From the NCBI GenBank assembly GCA_024278755.1, contig JAJRSO010000067.1, positions 1 through 64,000 on the forward strand: a DNA stretch of 64,000 nt, in the 5' to 3' direction. The translations under genes were made by a program, and so were the position numbers. Position 1 is the first letter of the stretch. Each line of letters starts with the position of its first letter. Of this stretch, positions 1 through 9,265 are shown one piece after another. The DNA is from Calditrichota bacterium. GTDB taxonomy: Bacteria; Calditrichota; Calditrichia; Calditrichales; Calditrichaceae. The notes beneath the pieces are model-generated. The model saw nothing but the letters and a program-made list of their open reading frames with translations. It did not search any database and was not told the origin of the DNA.

Positions 1-196
1 CATTGCGGGACTGGGAGCAGGTCCATGAAAAACAGTAATTAATAAAATAAAATGCACCTGTAGCTCAATCCCGAAAAACAGAAATCTTCGATTTCGTAGT
101 TTTTCGAGGATCCTCGTACTGACGCAAAATCGAAGATTTTGGTCATTGCGGGACTGGGAGCAGGTCCATGAAAAACAGTAATTAATAAAATAAAAT

Positions 197-211
<15 letters not shown>
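1..211 (+). repeat. 68-bp direct repeat carrying a truncated tRNA-Lys 5' end
   Basis: Bases 1-68 and 144-211 are identical. The repeat holds a short leader plus the first 15 bases of the tRNA-Lys gene (acceptor 5' strand and start of the D arm). In copy 1 the tRNA breaks off after base 68; copy 2 continues into the complete tRNA. The 75-base spacer (69-143) contains the 12-base palindrome cgaggatcctcg near 104-115 and an inverted pair aaatcttcgattt / aaatcgaagattt near 82-94 and 127-139. The repeat may extend left of the window. It looks like a tandem duplication at a tRNA 5' end, or insertion of a small palindromic element into a duplicated tRNA. Confidence 0.85.
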
Positions 212-269
<58 letters not shown>

Positions 270-270
270 C

Positions 271-307
271 AAAAGGGTTTTTGGAACTATTCCTTAAACC
301 CTTTTTT
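271..307 (+). terminator. Terminator after tRNA-Lys
   Basis: Arms aaaagggttt (271-280) and aaaccctttt (296-305) form a 10-bp stem, and the T-run begins inside the 3' arm and continues past it. Confidence 0.85.
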
Positions 308-346
308 GTTTTTAGTAAAACACATTTAACAAAGTGAAAGAATGAT

Positions 347-835
347 ATGTTAAACAATGATATTTTAAGAAGATTCCGCTATGCTCTGGACCTAAGCGAT
401 ACTAAAATGATAGAAGCATTCAAATTATCTGGATATGAAATTGACAAGGGAAGCCTGCTATCTTTTCTAAAAAAGGAGGATGAAGAAGGGTATGCCCCGT
501 GCAATGACCGGATTATGCGCTTGTTTTTAGATGGCTTCATTACAGCAAAACGAGGAATGCAAGAAGAACAACCGGGAAAAGAGAAAAAAGCGGAAAAACG
601 TTTGACTAATAATGTAATCTTAAAGAAGATACGCATTGCCTTATCATTAAACAGTGATGATGTGCGGGAGATTTTAAAGCTGGCGGGGGTTCATGTATCC
701 AAATCGTAATTGTCTGCATTGTTCCGACGAGAAGGCCATAAACATTATAAAGAATGCGGCGATCAGTTTTTGCGTAATTTTTTAAAAGGGTTAACTATCC
801 GCCATAGAAAGACAGACAATACTCAGTTGGACTAA
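347..835 (+). pseudogene. DUF1456 family protein interrupted by in-frame TAA
   Basis: The family (E. coli YehS-like) consists of two similar halves of about 70 residues. The first half starts MLNNDILRRFRYALDLSD and the second LTNNVILKKIRIALSL. Codon 121 (707-709) is TAA, giving a 120-residue product, but the same frame continues for 41 more codons with the conserved family C-terminus (HKHYKECGDQFLRNFLKGL) and stops at 833-835. The full length of about 162 residues matches the family. By alignment from memory, the stop sits where relatives carry Glu, so GAA to TAA is the simplest origin. Function is unknown; either a recent pseudogene or a base error. Confidence 0.85.
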
Positions 836-840
836 CGACA

Positions 841-872
841 TAAAAAAACCGTGCCCTAAAAAGAACACGGTT
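841..872 (-). terminator. Terminator of the cold-shock gene
   Basis: Read on the minus strand, a 7-bp stem aaccgtg/cacggtt (847-853 with 866-872) is followed by a run of seven T residues, just downstream of the cold-shock stop codon. Confidence 0.8.
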
Positions 873-900
873 ATTTGTTTTCAAGTATTTGTAGTCAGAT

Positions 901-1113
901 TTAGACTGTGGCTACATCTTGAGCCTGAGGGCCTTTAGCACCTTCGCCGATAACAAATTCAACTTTTTGGCCTTCTTCCAAAGTTGCGAATCCACCGTCC
1001 GTACGAATTGCACTGTAGTGAACGAAAACATCTTCGCTGCCTTCAACTGAAATAAAGCCAAAACCTTTTGTGCTGTTAAACCATTTTACAACACCCTGTA
1101 CTCGATCTGCCAT
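901..1113 (-). CDS. Cold-shock domain protein (CspA family)
   Basis: A 70-residue single OB-fold protein of standard family length. It carries both nucleic-acid-binding motifs, KGFGFI (RNP1) and VFVHYSAI (RNP2), after the family opening GVVKWFN. Such proteins bind single-stranded RNA or DNA and act as RNA chaperones in the cytoplasm. It stands alone with its own terminator, divergent from the biotin carboxylase gene. Which paralog it represents cannot be told from one sequence, so no symbol is given. Confidence 0.96.
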   Translation of the reverse strand: MADRVQGVVKWFNSTKGFGFISVEGSEDVFVHYSAIRTDGGFATLEEGQKVEFVIGEGAKGPQAQDVATV

Positions 1114-1416
1114 TACTGGTACTCCTTAAAAAAGTAAAAAAATAAAAATAAAAAACTAAACTCTTTTCCAAAATCACCGCGTCTTTTAATAAGTTAAAAC
1201 GACAGTAATCCCTGAAAAGAAATGACAACCTAACCATATCGGTTTTTTATGTCAAGAGAAAAAACAAAAAAGCGCCATCTTTTTTGCTTTAATGGGCTTA
1301 TTAACCGAAAAAAGGGCTTTTTTGCTTGTTTCCCGGCGTTGTGTTGATTGATTTATTCTGAGATACAGCCTATATTTATCAAATCGTATTAAAAAATTCA
1401 TGCAAAGGAATCTTTT
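1114..1416. other. Divergent intergenic region between csp and biotin carboxylase
   Basis: This 303-base AT-rich stretch must hold promoters for two divergent genes. The minus strand would place a 5' leader on the cold-shock mRNA, as is common in the family. I see no convincing promoter hexamer pair, ORF or RNA gene. Confidence 0.5.
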
Positions 1417-2922
1417 ATGTTCAGGAAAATATTGATCGCCAACCGTGGTGAAATTGCCGTCCGTATTATGCGTACCTGCCGGGAAATGGGAATTCAGTCG
1501 GTGGCCGTGTTTTCAAAAATCGATCGTAAAAGTCCGTTTGTATATCATGCCGACGAAGCCTACCCGTTAGGAGGGATCACGTCACAGGAAAGTTATCTGC
1601 AATGGAATAAAATATTAGATATTGCCGCCCGATGCGGCGCAGATGCTATTCATCCGGGATACGGATTTTTATCGGAAAACGCAGAATTTGCCGAAGCGGT
1701 GGAAAAAGCGGGATTTACCTTTATCGGGCCCTCTCCCGAGGCCATTCGTTTGATGGGCAATAAAACAGCGGCAAGAAAATTAATGATTGCTCACCATGTT
1801 CCAACGGTTCCCGGAACGGAAGACGCTGTACGGGATATTGCTACGGCCCAAAAAATTGCCGCTGAAATCGGTTATCCGGTTCTAATCAAAGCGGCGGCCG
1901 GCGGCGGGGGAAAAGGAATGCGTCTTGTGGAAAAAGATGAGGAATTTAAAGAAGCGGTGGAAGGCGCGGCAAGGGAAGCCAGCGCTGCTTTTGGCGATGC
2001 GTCTGTATATATCGAAAAATTTGTAGAAGAACCACGCCATATTGAATTTCAGATTCTCTCGGACGGACAAGGGAAAACCATTCACTTGGGAGAACGGGAG
2101 TGTTCCATCCAACGCCGCCACCAAAAGGTGGTAGAAGAATCGCCCTCTGCATTACTTGATGATGCGCTGCGCAAAGCGATGGGGCAGGCAGCGGTGAGAG
2201 CGGCGGAAGCCTGCGGGTACAAAGGCGCCGGCACCATTGAATTTTTAGTGGACAAACACAGAAAATTTTATTTTTTGGAAATGAATACCCGGCTGCAGGT
2301 GGAACATCCGGTTACGGAAATGGTTACCGGACTCGATTTGGTGGAAGAACAGATAACAATCGCGGCCGGCCACGGAATGAGCCGTCAGAAAAACATATCG
2401 AAATTTTGGGGACATGCCGTCGAATGCCGTCTGTATGCGGAAAATCCGGATAATAATTTCTCACCATCCCCGGGTACCATTGCTTTTTTGAAAGCAGCGG
2501 ACGGCCCGGGCATCCGGGAAGACAGCGGTGTTACGCAGGGCAGTGAAATTTCGCTCTATTACGATCCGATGATTTCCAAGCTGATCGCCTGGGGCAGCGA
2601 TCGGCAGCAGGCCATTCGGCGTATGATGCGCGCTTTGCAGGAATATGAGATTTCCGGTATTCATACAACCATTCCGTTTCTTATAAAAGTGATGGGACAT
2701 CAGGCCTTTCAACAAGGCCGGTTTACTACCAAATTTATAGAAGAATATGGGGATGACTTGTTCACTGTTGATGAAGCAACCGCCGAAACAGCTGCGTTTA
2801 TTTCGGCAGTTGATTTTTTGGAAGAGAAGAAACGTATTTCCGTCAAAGCGCCGGATAACGGTTCCGACACTGCTTTTAAATGGAAAAATTTGCACCGCAA
2901 AAATGCCCTGAGGTCCAGATGA
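1417..2922 (+). CDS. Biotin carboxylase subunit of an acyl-CoA (or pyruvate) carboxylase
   Basis: ATP-grasp biotin carboxylase, 501 residues. It starts FRKILIANRGEIAVRIMRT and carries the glycine-rich ATP loop (KAAAGGGGKGMR), the HIEFQ segment, the ERECSIQRRHQK motif and the EMNTRLQVEHPVTE catalytic segment, then the C-terminal biotin-carboxylase domain. It carboxylates biotin using ATP and bicarbonate. It is about 50 residues longer than a typical AccC because of an extra C-terminal tail, more like propionyl-CoA carboxylase alpha chains or PycA. It overlaps the downstream biotin-carrier gene by ATGA. No carboxyltransferase gene lies in the window, so the acceptor substrate is undecided. Confidence 0.9.
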   Translation: MFRKILIANRGEIAVRIMRTCREMGIQSVAVFSKIDRKSPFVYHADEAYPLGGITSQESYLQWNKILDIAARCGADAIHPGYGFLSENAEFAEAVEKAGFTFIGPSPEAIRLMGNKTAARKLMIAHHVPTVPGTEDAVRDIATAQKIAAEIGYPVLIKAAAGGGGKGMRLVEKDEEFKEAVEGAAREASAAFGDASVYIEKFVEEPRHIEFQILSDGQGKTIHLGERECSIQRRHQKVVEESPSALLDDALRKAMGQAAVRAAEACGYKGAGTIEFLVDKHRKFYFLEMNTRLQVEHPVTEMVTGLDLVEEQITIAAGHGMSRQKNISKFWGHAVECRLYAENPDNNFSPSPGTIAFLKAADGPGIREDSGVTQGSEISLYYDPMISKLIAWGSDRQQAIRRMMRALQEYEISGIHTTIPFLIKVMGHQAFQQGRFTTKFIEEYGDDLFTVDEATAETAAFISAVDFLEEKKRISVKAPDNGSDTAFKWKNLHRKNALRSR

Positions 2923-3440
2923 AAATATTTGCTAATTTTAATGAACATGAATTCGAATATGAATCCGTTTTTAAAGACGAGCTGTATCATTTGTTATATA
3001 ATAATAAAGCGTGTACATACGATGCCGTATCTTTGGGAGGCGGACGTTATTCGCTTTTAAAAGACGGTAAATCCTTTTTAATTCATCTGCAACGCCGGAA
3101 AGAGACCTACCATGTGCTTGTAAACGGAGAATATTTTGAATTACACGTAGAAGATGAACGGACACGCAAAGTAAGAGAATTGGTTCAGGGCGCTCAGAGC
3201 GGTCCGGGTGAATTGATTGTCAGAGCGCCCATTCCGGGAGTTGTGATAAAAATTCATGTACAGGAAGGTGACCTTATAGCCAAAGGAGAGCCGTTACTCA
3301 TTTTGGAAGCCATGAAAATGGAAAATATCATTAAAGCCGATTGTGACTGCCGTGTGGAAAAAGTTGTAACTGTGGAAAATGAGGCCGTGCAACAGGATCA
3401 GGAACTTATTCAATTGCTTGCCGGAACGGTTAACAATTAA
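2919..3440 (+). CDS. Biotin carboxyl carrier protein
   Basis: A 173-residue protein whose last 75 or so residues form a biotinyl domain with the biotin-accepting motif EAMKMEN. The hydrophobic flanks and the proline-rich hinge before it (VRAPIPGVV) are typical. The N-terminal 95 residues resemble the linker domain that joins biotin carboxylase to biotinyl domains in fused alpha chains. This suggests the pair arose by, or is functionally equivalent to, a split alpha subunit. I chose the ATG at 2919 because it forms a translationally coupled ATGA with the upstream stop; an earlier in-frame ATG at 2880 lies inside the carboxylase gene. Confidence 0.9.
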   Translation: MKIFANFNEHEFEYESVFKDELYHLLYNNKACTYDAVSLGGGRYSLLKDGKSFLIHLQRRKETYHVLVNGEYFELHVEDERTRKVRELVQGAQSGPGELIVRAPIPGVVIKIHVQEGDLIAKGEPLLILEAMKMENIIKADCDCRVEKVVTVENEAVQQDQELIQLLAGTVNN

Positions 3441-3545
3441 TTGCCCGGCGGGTATAAATCGCATAGATGTGTCGACTCATCTTCAGGCTGCCGGTGACTG
3501 CCCGATAAAATAAGAAACCATTCAAACCATAATGATCCTTATCGT

Positions 3546-4139
3546 ATGAAACAAAATACTCGAATTGCCGGAATTCTGCTGGCTGCGGGAGATTCTGTCC
3601 GCATGGGATATCCTAAGGCGTTGCTTACTTATAATGGCGTTTCTTTTATTGATACGATTTTAAATAATCTTCAGATTTCAGGCTATCAACCCATTATCAG
3701 TATTCTCGGTGAGGCTGGAGATACTATTTGTGAATGTACGTCCGTCGATAATTATGAATGTTGGTATAATCCCAATCCACAGGATGGAATGTTGTCCTCC
3801 TTAAAAATTGCCATCAAAAAATTACCGGATGATTGTGACGGTTTTGTATTGGCTCTGGTCGATCACCCGGCTGTGCAGTTATCGACCTATCAGATGATTT
3901 TAGAATCGGCAATCAAAAATCCGGACCGTATTATTATTCCCCGGTTTTTTGGTAAGAAAGGACACCCGGTTTATTTTGCCCGCAGATATTTTCAGCAATT
4001 ACTCGATACGCCCAACGATCAGGGAGCGAAAATTGTAGTGCACCGGCATCAAAATGATATTTACTATTTACCGGTGGAAGATTCAGCAGTGTTAAAAGAT
4101 ATCGATACGCCGGAAGAGTATGAAGTGCTTCCGCACTGA
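3546..4139 (+). CDS. MocA/MobA-like nucleotidyltransferase
   Basis: 197 residues with the N-terminal nucleotide-binding signature GILLAAGDSVRMGYPKALL of the MobA-like NTP transferase family, followed by LALVDHPAV (metal-binding aspartate) and KKGHPVYF. In this family the closest characterised members, MocA, cytidylate or guanylate molybdopterin. No xanthine dehydrogenase-type hydroxylase or molybdopterin gene is adjacent, so the substrate is inferred only from the family. It stands alone between the carboxylase pair and a TetR gene. Confidence 0.82.
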   Translation: MKQNTRIAGILLAAGDSVRMGYPKALLTYNGVSFIDTILNNLQISGYQPIISILGEAGDTICECTSVDNYECWYNPNPQDGMLSSLKIAIKKLPDDCDGFVLALVDHPAVQLSTYQMILESAIKNPDRIIIPRFFGKKGHPVYFARRYFQQLLDTPNDQGAKIVVHRHQNDIYYLPVEDSAVLKDIDTPEEYEVLPH

Positions 4140-4419
4140 TTTTTTAGGTCTGATATCCGTTCGTATTTCCCAAAAGGACATGGGCGCTTCCTGCAATAAG
4201 CACAAAATTATCTAAATTATACTATTTTACGAATGTACCATTTGTGCGGGATCAGGTGGTTGCGTTTAATTTGTGTTTAATCCAAAGCCTTGTTTTGTTC
4301 GCTAAACCATCCGGAATATATTAAATAATATTACTATTTTATGATATGCAAACCGAAACGGGTAAAAATCATAATGTTTCGCAGACCCAAAATAAAACGG
4401 ATAAAACTAAAAAAAAGTG

Positions 4420-4449
4420 TTGACAAAGAAAAAACGAAGGCAGTATATT
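4420..4449 (+). promoter_or_regulatory. Sigma-70-type promoter of the first TetR gene
   Basis: TTGACA at 4420-4425 and TATATT at 4444-4449 are separated by 18 bases, 30 bases before the TetR ATG. The operator-like palindrome lies directly downstream. The rest of the 339-base gap (4140-4419) shows nothing I can assign. Confidence 0.75.
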
Positions 4450-4452
4450 TGT

Positions 4453-4468
4453 GAGTAAACACTTACTC
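4453..4468. promoter_or_regulatory. Probable TetR operator (autoregulation)
   Basis: Perfect inverted repeat GAGTAA-ACAC-TTACTC between the -10 box and the TetR start codon, the usual position for self-repression. Direct observation of the palindrome; the regulator assignment is inference from position. Confidence 0.65.
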
Positions 4469-4478
4469 TGGGATAGAA

Positions 4479-5063
4479 ATGAAAGAATTATCGCCTCGTC
4501 AGCTTGAAATTGTTAATCTGGCTATCGAGTTAATTGCAGAAAAAAGTATACAGGGTCTGACAATAAAAAATCTTTCAAAAAAGATTGGTCTTTCCGAAGG
4601 CGCCATTTATCGGCACTTTAACAGTAAATTTGATATTTTGCTCACAATTTTATCCAGTTTTTTACAGGAAGCGGATAAAAGCCTTCAGAATGTATGTGAA
4701 AGTGATAACTCAGCTTTAGACCAGATTGAATCGGTATTTATGTATAATTTTAACCGATTTACCGAACGACCGGCCATTGCATCGGTAATTTTTTCGGAGA
4801 GTATTTTTCAGAACGATAATCGTCTTTCGGTCGAAGTGCTTAAATTGTTGGATAAGCATGAAAGCACTCTTAAATGTATTATTGAAAACGGACAGAGAAA
4901 CGGAGAAATTAGGGTTGATATTCAATGCGATAAACTGATTTCGATGATCATTGGCTCGATTCGATATACCGTCACTAAATGGCGTTTAACAAATTTTGAA
5001 TTTGATCTGATTAACGAGGGTCGTATTTTACTGGAAAGCATTAAAAAACTGATAAAAAAATAA
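4479..5063 (+). CDS. TetR/AcrR-family transcriptional regulator
   Basis: 194 residues. The N-terminal helix-turn-helix reads SIQGLTIKNLSKKIGLSEGAIYRHFNSKFDIL, split here as SIQGLTIKNL and GAIYRHFNSKFDIL, a textbook TetR DNA-binding domain. The C-terminal ligand domain is helical. It is clearly similar to the second TetR at 17266 (shared LTIKNLSKKIG, YRHF.SK.DIL and SVIFSE/AVIFSE segments), so the two are paralogs with different operators. It precedes the membrane cluster at 5107, its likely target besides itself. Confidence 0.93.
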   Translation: MKELSPRQLEIVNLAIELIAEKSIQGLTIKNLSKKIGLSEGAIYRHFNSKFDILLTILSSFLQEADKSLQNVCESDNSALDQIESVFMYNFNRFTERPAIASVIFSESIFQNDNRLSVEVLKLLDKHESTLKCIIENGQRNGEIRVDIQCDKLISMIIGSIRYTVTKWRLTNFEFDLINEGRILLESIKKLIKK

Positions 5064-5106
5064 AACCTAACTCATAAACCTGTTTTAATAACATAAGGAA
5101 GGCAGC

Positions 5107-6630
5107 ATGAAGACATCAACAAATCGTTTTCAGTATCTGTTCCAGTCCACGAAAGGGCTCACCCTTGTGGCGATTTCCATGATTGCGCTGGTAACCGCAA
5201 TTTGGGGAACCCTGTCGGGGCCGATGGTCGAATGGGGAGTACGTGACCTAACCGTTAAATATCTTGGTATGACAATGCACCACTGGCAGCGTGAAGGCCG
5301 TATTATCATGCTTTACCATACCATTGCCATGGCCGTATTGTCTATTGAAGTGTATTTTATCACTTCCATTGTCCCCATGAAAAAACACCAGCAGGTAAAT
5401 ATCAACGCTATTATAACAGTTGGTTATTTAACGGCAATGATCTTTGGTTTATGGTTTGCTTATTTTGGCCATGCCTATATATTTCATGGTTTGTTTTTAG
5501 TTGGTCAGTCCTTAATCTTCTTTGCCGGTGTATCCTTAGCCATTGCTTTGTGGCCCTGGAAAAAAGAATACCGCCTTGCGGCAGACAGCGCTTATGCGCA
5601 TACTAAATCCGGTTTGGATCTGGAGCGGGTAGCCTTTTTTACAATGGCTGTGATGACCTTGCTTTCCGCTACCTGGGGCGCCGTAACCGGCTCTTATTGG
5701 AGCAACGGGCATGAAACCTTTCTGGCGGAAAACCTGATACGTAACCCACATAAAACAGCCCTGGAACATGCAATAATCGGCCACTTACACATTATGCTTT
5801 CCCTTGTTGCCGTGGCCATAACGCTGATTGTCGGGCGCTGGCTTGATTTTAAAGGCGCTTTGCATAAATGGTCGATGTACCTGATGATTCCCGGAACAAT
5901 TGTTCTGACGCTGGGCGCGCTCTCAATTGTATGGCTACCGTGGGCGCATACCACTATCTATTTCGGTTCTGTGGGCGTAATGTTGGCAGCGCTCTTATAT
6001 GTGGTCTATTCCTGGAAAAAACTCATTCATGACCGTGTGGAAGAACTTGGGCTCGAAAAGCCAACTTTTATACAAAAATTTACGGCTCTGTTTCACGATC
6101 CGATTAAGTTTGGTCCGGGCTGGCAAATGGTTTTTATGAATTTCACAGTAAGTGGCGTGGGAATTTTTATGGCCATCAAGCTGGAAAAAATATTCCGAGT
6201 ATGGCCTGCCCGTGAAGAGCGTATTACGCTTACCGGTCACTGGCATATTTTGGCAGCGCTCATTGCTACGATTATTTTAATGTACTATGTGGATTTGTCC
6301 GGTATCAAAGGAAAAACACGAAAGTGGTTTGGCTGGATTTTACTGATTGGTTCGGATATGGCATTTGCTTCGGCAACCATTTTTTCGATGAAACGACTCT
6401 TTGTTACAGAATATTTTGAACATGCCATTGTAAACTGGACGATGGTGTTGATGGATTTCGGTTTGGGCGCAATTTTGGTTATGCTGGCTCTCTTTTTGGG
6501 CTGGCGCTTATTTGATCTTTTTAAACAGGATGGTTTGTGGCAAAAAGAAGCGGAAAATCCCGAACTGGATTTAAACCGCATTGTTCCGGAAACACCTGCC
6601 GAAGGTCTGAATATAGAGGAGGTGAAATAA
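5107..6630 (+). CDS. Histidine-rich 12-TM membrane protein, possibly heme-binding
   Basis: 507 residues with about 12 hydrophobic segments. Histidines cluster at membrane faces: [10 protein letters not shown] and LYHTIAM near the N-terminus, [21 protein letters not shown] in the middle and TGHWHIL in the C-terminal half. The GHxH pattern recurs in both halves. Such patterns recall heme ligands of heme-copper oxidase or NO reductase subunit I, but I cannot find the double-His (HH) CuB-type motif of those enzymes in the expected place. A heme O synthase-like gene sits two genes downstream, which supports a heme protein. Not recognised as a named family; the heme role is inference. Confidence 0.5.
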   Translation: MKTSTNRFQYLFQSTKGLTLVAISMIALVTAIWGTLSGPMVEWGVRDLTVKYLGMTMHHWQREGRIIMLYHTIAMAVLSIEVYFITSIVPMKKHQQVNINAIITVGYLTAMIFGLWFAYFGHAYIFHGLFLVGQSLIFFAGVSLAIALWPWKKEYRLAADSAYAHTKSGLDLERVAFFTMAVMTLLSATWGAVTGSYWSNGHETFLAENLIRNPHKTALEHAIIGHLHIMLSLVAVAITLIVGRWLDFKGALHKWSMYLMIPGTIVLTLGALSIVWLPWAHTTIYFGSVGVMLAALLYVVYSWKKLIHDRVEELGLEKPTFIQKFTALFHDPIKFGPGWQMVFMNFTVSGVGIFMAIKLEKIFRVWPAREERITLTGHWHILAALIATIILMYYVDLSGIKGKTRKWFGWILLIGSDMAFASATIFSMKRLFVTEYFEHAIVNWTMVLMDFGLGAILVMLALFLGWRLFDLFKQDGLWQKEAENPELDLNRIVPETPAEGLNIEEVK

Positions 6631-7583
6631 TGAAAACAGCTTTTTATATTGTGTCATCTCTTGTTTTAATGTTTAGCTTTGCTTGCAGTACACCAAAGAA
6701 CACGCAGGTTGCACCGGTAAAATATATCGATACCGGCGTTGATTCTGAAGCCTGGGCGAAAGTCCCGGCCGGAGAGTTTTTAAAAGGTCAGCATCGCCAC
6801 GTAACAATAATTGATAATGATTATGAGATCATGATTACGGATGTAACGAATGCGCAATATATCCGTTTTTTAACGGAGGCACTGGCTAAAGGTACCATTA
6901 AAATTATTGACAATAAAATACTTGGTTTTTACAAAGGCGATCCGTTTGACGGCTGGAAGCATGAATATGAAGTGCCGGCCGGCGATAAATTGTATATGAA
7001 TTTAGCGGAACCCGGCATTCGGATTCAGTTTGACGGAAAAACATTTAGTGTGGTAAGCGGTTTTGAAAACCATCCGGTGACCTTTGTAACCTGGTTTGGC
7101 GCTAACGCCTATGCACAATTCTACGGCTGGCGTTTACCAACGGAAAACGAATGGGAAAAAGCGGCGCGGGGAACCGACGGACGCACCTATCCCTGGGGTG
7201 AGAAAATTTCGGCCAATTCGGCAAACTATCTTAGCAGCCATACCCTGTTCGAAAAAATACTTGGCGAAAATACAACGACCACTCCGGTAGGTTTTTATAA
7301 TGGCAAAACACATGACGGCTATGAAACCGTTGATGATCAAAGTCCTTACGGATTATCTGATATGGCCGGAAACGTTTGGCAATGGTGCGGCGATGACTAT
7401 CCGAATATGCATTATCGATATATGCGTGGCGGTAGCCGGACAAATTACGAATATAATTTGTTTACCTGGGCACGCAACAGCGCCGGGCCGGATTTCTACA
7501 GCATGTATGTCGGTTTTCGATGTGCTCGTGATATACAGGAACCAGCAAAAGAAGAGACGCCTGATGAAGACGCTGCGAAGTAA
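6630..7583 (+). CDS. SUMF1/formylglycine-generating-type lipoprotein
   Basis: 317 residues. The N-terminus has a lipoprotein-like signal ending at Cys (LMFSFACST). The rest is a SUMF/FGE-sulfatase domain: [75 protein letters not shown] and the terminal VGFRCAR. Family members include formylglycine-generating enzymes and many noncatalytic binding proteins. Start chosen at the TAATG overlap with the upstream gene; GGAGGTG precedes it. It overlaps the prenyltransferase by 20 bases, so the genes are translationally coupled. Confidence 0.85.
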   Translation: MKTAFYIVSSLVLMFSFACSTPKNTQVAPVKYIDTGVDSEAWAKVPAGEFLKGQHRHVTIIDNDYEIMITDVTNAQYIRFLTEALAKGTIKIIDNKILGFYKGDPFDGWKHEYEVPAGDKLYMNLAEPGIRIQFDGKTFSVVSGFENHPVTFVTWFGANAYAQFYGWRLPTENEWEKAARGTDGRTYPWGEKISANSANYLSSHTLFEKILGENTTTTPVGFYNGKTHDGYETVDDQSPYGLSDMAGNVWQWCGDDYPNMHYRYMRGGSRTNYEYNLFTWARNSAGPDFYSMYVGFRCARDIQEPAKEETPDEDAAK

Positions 7584-8427
7584 ATTTAAACTCTACTGGC
7601 CATTAATTAAAAGCATGCAAACCGGCCTGCTATTGGTTACGGGAATTACCGGGTACGTGAGTACGCGCTGCCCGGTAATGAACTGGCAATCGTTTTTAGG
7701 ACTGGTCGGTAGTCTATTTCTGGCCGTTAGCGGAAGCACCATTTTAAATATGGTTTACGATCGCGATATCGACGCCAAAATGAAACGAACGGCACATCGT
7801 CCTCTGCCCTCCGGCGAACTTAATCCGCGCGAAGCATTACTGGTTGGATTGTTTGTTTCGGTTCTTGGCGTCGGCTGGGCATTGTCCATGAATATGGTTT
7901 ACGGGCTGGTGGTATTTGGCGGATTATTTATCGATGTGATTGTTTATACGGTTTGGCTTAAACGAAAAACAGCCTGGTCTATCGTTTGGGGCGGTATCTC
8001 CGGCGGAATGCCTATTTTAGCCGGAAGAGCGCTTGGCGTTGGCGGTATTGATGCCGTTGGAATCTTGTTTACCATTGCTATTTTATTATGGATTCCCACG
8101 CATATTTTAACCTTTAGCATGCGCTATCACCAGGACTATGCGGAAGCCGGTGTGCCCACATTCCCTTCGACGTATGGGAACAAAGTCACACAGATAATTA
8201 TCGCTTTGTCCAGTTTTGGCGCAGCGGTTGCCATTGGACTTGGCGCTTTTGCCGTCGGTTTATCCTGGGGGTATTTACGTTTATTGGCTGTTTTAGCCGT
8301 TGGCGTCATCGGGTTAGCCATATTTAGCGTATACCGTCCTTCGGAACGTACAAATTTTGGTCTCTTTAAATATGCCTCTCTGTATATGCTGGGCTCTATG
8401 CTAATGGTAACGTTAGGAACGATGTAG
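7564..8427 (+). CDS. UbiA-family prenyltransferase, heme O synthase-like (CtaB/CyoE)
   Basis: 287 residues with about nine membrane segments. The first aspartate-rich motif is N(M)[13 protein letters not shown] followed by HRPLPSG, and the second region has [11 protein letters not shown] after [16 protein letters not shown]; both match protoheme IX farnesyltransferases. [10 protein letters not shown] and [13 protein letters not shown] are also typical of that group. The reaction would be farnesylation of heme b to heme O. It lies within the operon of the His-rich membrane protein, although no classical oxidase subunit is in the window. Start at 7564 is the only one giving a family-sized N-terminus. 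Confidence 0.8.
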   Translation: MKTLRSKFKLYWPLIKSMQTGLLLVTGITGYVSTRCPVMNWQSFLGLVGSLFLAVSGSTILNMVYDRDIDAKMKRTAHRPLPSGELNPREALLVGLFVSVLGVGWALSMNMVYGLVVFGGLFIDVIVYTVWLKRKTAWSIVWGGISGGMPILAGRALGVGGIDAVGILFTIAILLWIPTHILTFSMRYHQDYAEAGVPTFPSTYGNKVTQIIIALSSFGAAVAIGLGAFAVGLSWGYLRLLAVLAVGVIGLAIFSVYRPSERTNFGLFKYASLYMLGSMLMVTLGTM

Positions 8428-9029
8428 TGAAAAAGATATCAGTTCTTAACAGATTTATTTTTTTGTTTACCGGTCATGTTGCAGGTTATAAAGTGGTTGG
8501 CGGAATCCAGCCCTATTCGGAACTGACTACTTTTTACTATACCGTTGCTTTTGGAACGCTGGTGCTGGCTTCCATATTGCTTATGCTATTCGGGTTTGAA
8601 ATTTTAGAAAGCAATGGCGTGTTGGTTGTGGCTGCATTCATTCCGGTGAGTTTGTCGCTGGGAATGGTAAACCAGTATCTGCCGCAAATGCATTTATATT
8701 TTTTAATTATCAGTATTGCCGGAATCGGCGCCGTGGCTTTTTCACGCTTTTTGGTTTCCGAAAAAACCGCCGTCCTCGTACTGACCCTGGTGCATGGAAT
8801 TGCCGGCAGTGTAGTGGTTTTAATTCCACTTATGCTTGTAATAAACGGAACACTAAACACAATCGCTCTTTTAATCAGCCTTGGCGGAATTATTATCGGA
8901 AGCGAAGGTTTGCTGCTGGCGGCTTTTAAAATGGGAAAAGAATTTGTCGCGGCTGAGAAAATATATGCTTCATTTCCGGTAATTTTATTTATGGCCAGCC
9001 TGGCCTTTATAGTGGGAATGCAGAACTAA
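8427..9029 (+). CDS. Unknown multi-pass membrane protein
   Basis: 200 residues, about six hydrophobic segments, GTG start overlapping the prenyltransferase stop (TAGTG), so it is the next gene of the same operon. I do not recognise a family. His17, in the segment FTGHVAGYK, is a possible ligand near the first membrane helix. It probably works with the prenyltransferase or the His-rich protein, judged only from tight coupling. Confidence 0.6.
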   Translation: MKKISVLNRFIFLFTGHVAGYKVVGGIQPYSELTTFYYTVAFGTLVLASILLMLFGFEILESNGVLVVAAFIPVSLSLGMVNQYLPQMHLYFLIISIAGIGAVAFSRFLVSEKTAVLVLTLVHGIAGSVVVLIPLMLVINGTLNTIALLISLGGIIIGSEGLLLAAFKMGKEFVAAEKIYASFPVILFMASLAFIVGMQN

Positions 9030-9265
9030 AAATGAGCATTTTTTATTCTCGAAAAACGACTTAACAATCTTAAGGTCTTGAGGATTTAAACAGATTACAA
9101 AACCACTCGACTAAAGATAAGATTTTAGGGGCCGGTGTGCATAACGTACGCCCGGAAAGCCAGAGCTACGTTTAAAATGACAGAACAGGGAGGATATAAA
9201 AACCAAATTTTCACACTAATTAACCCACTAAATCCATTTCATTCAATTAATTCTTAGGAGGAATT

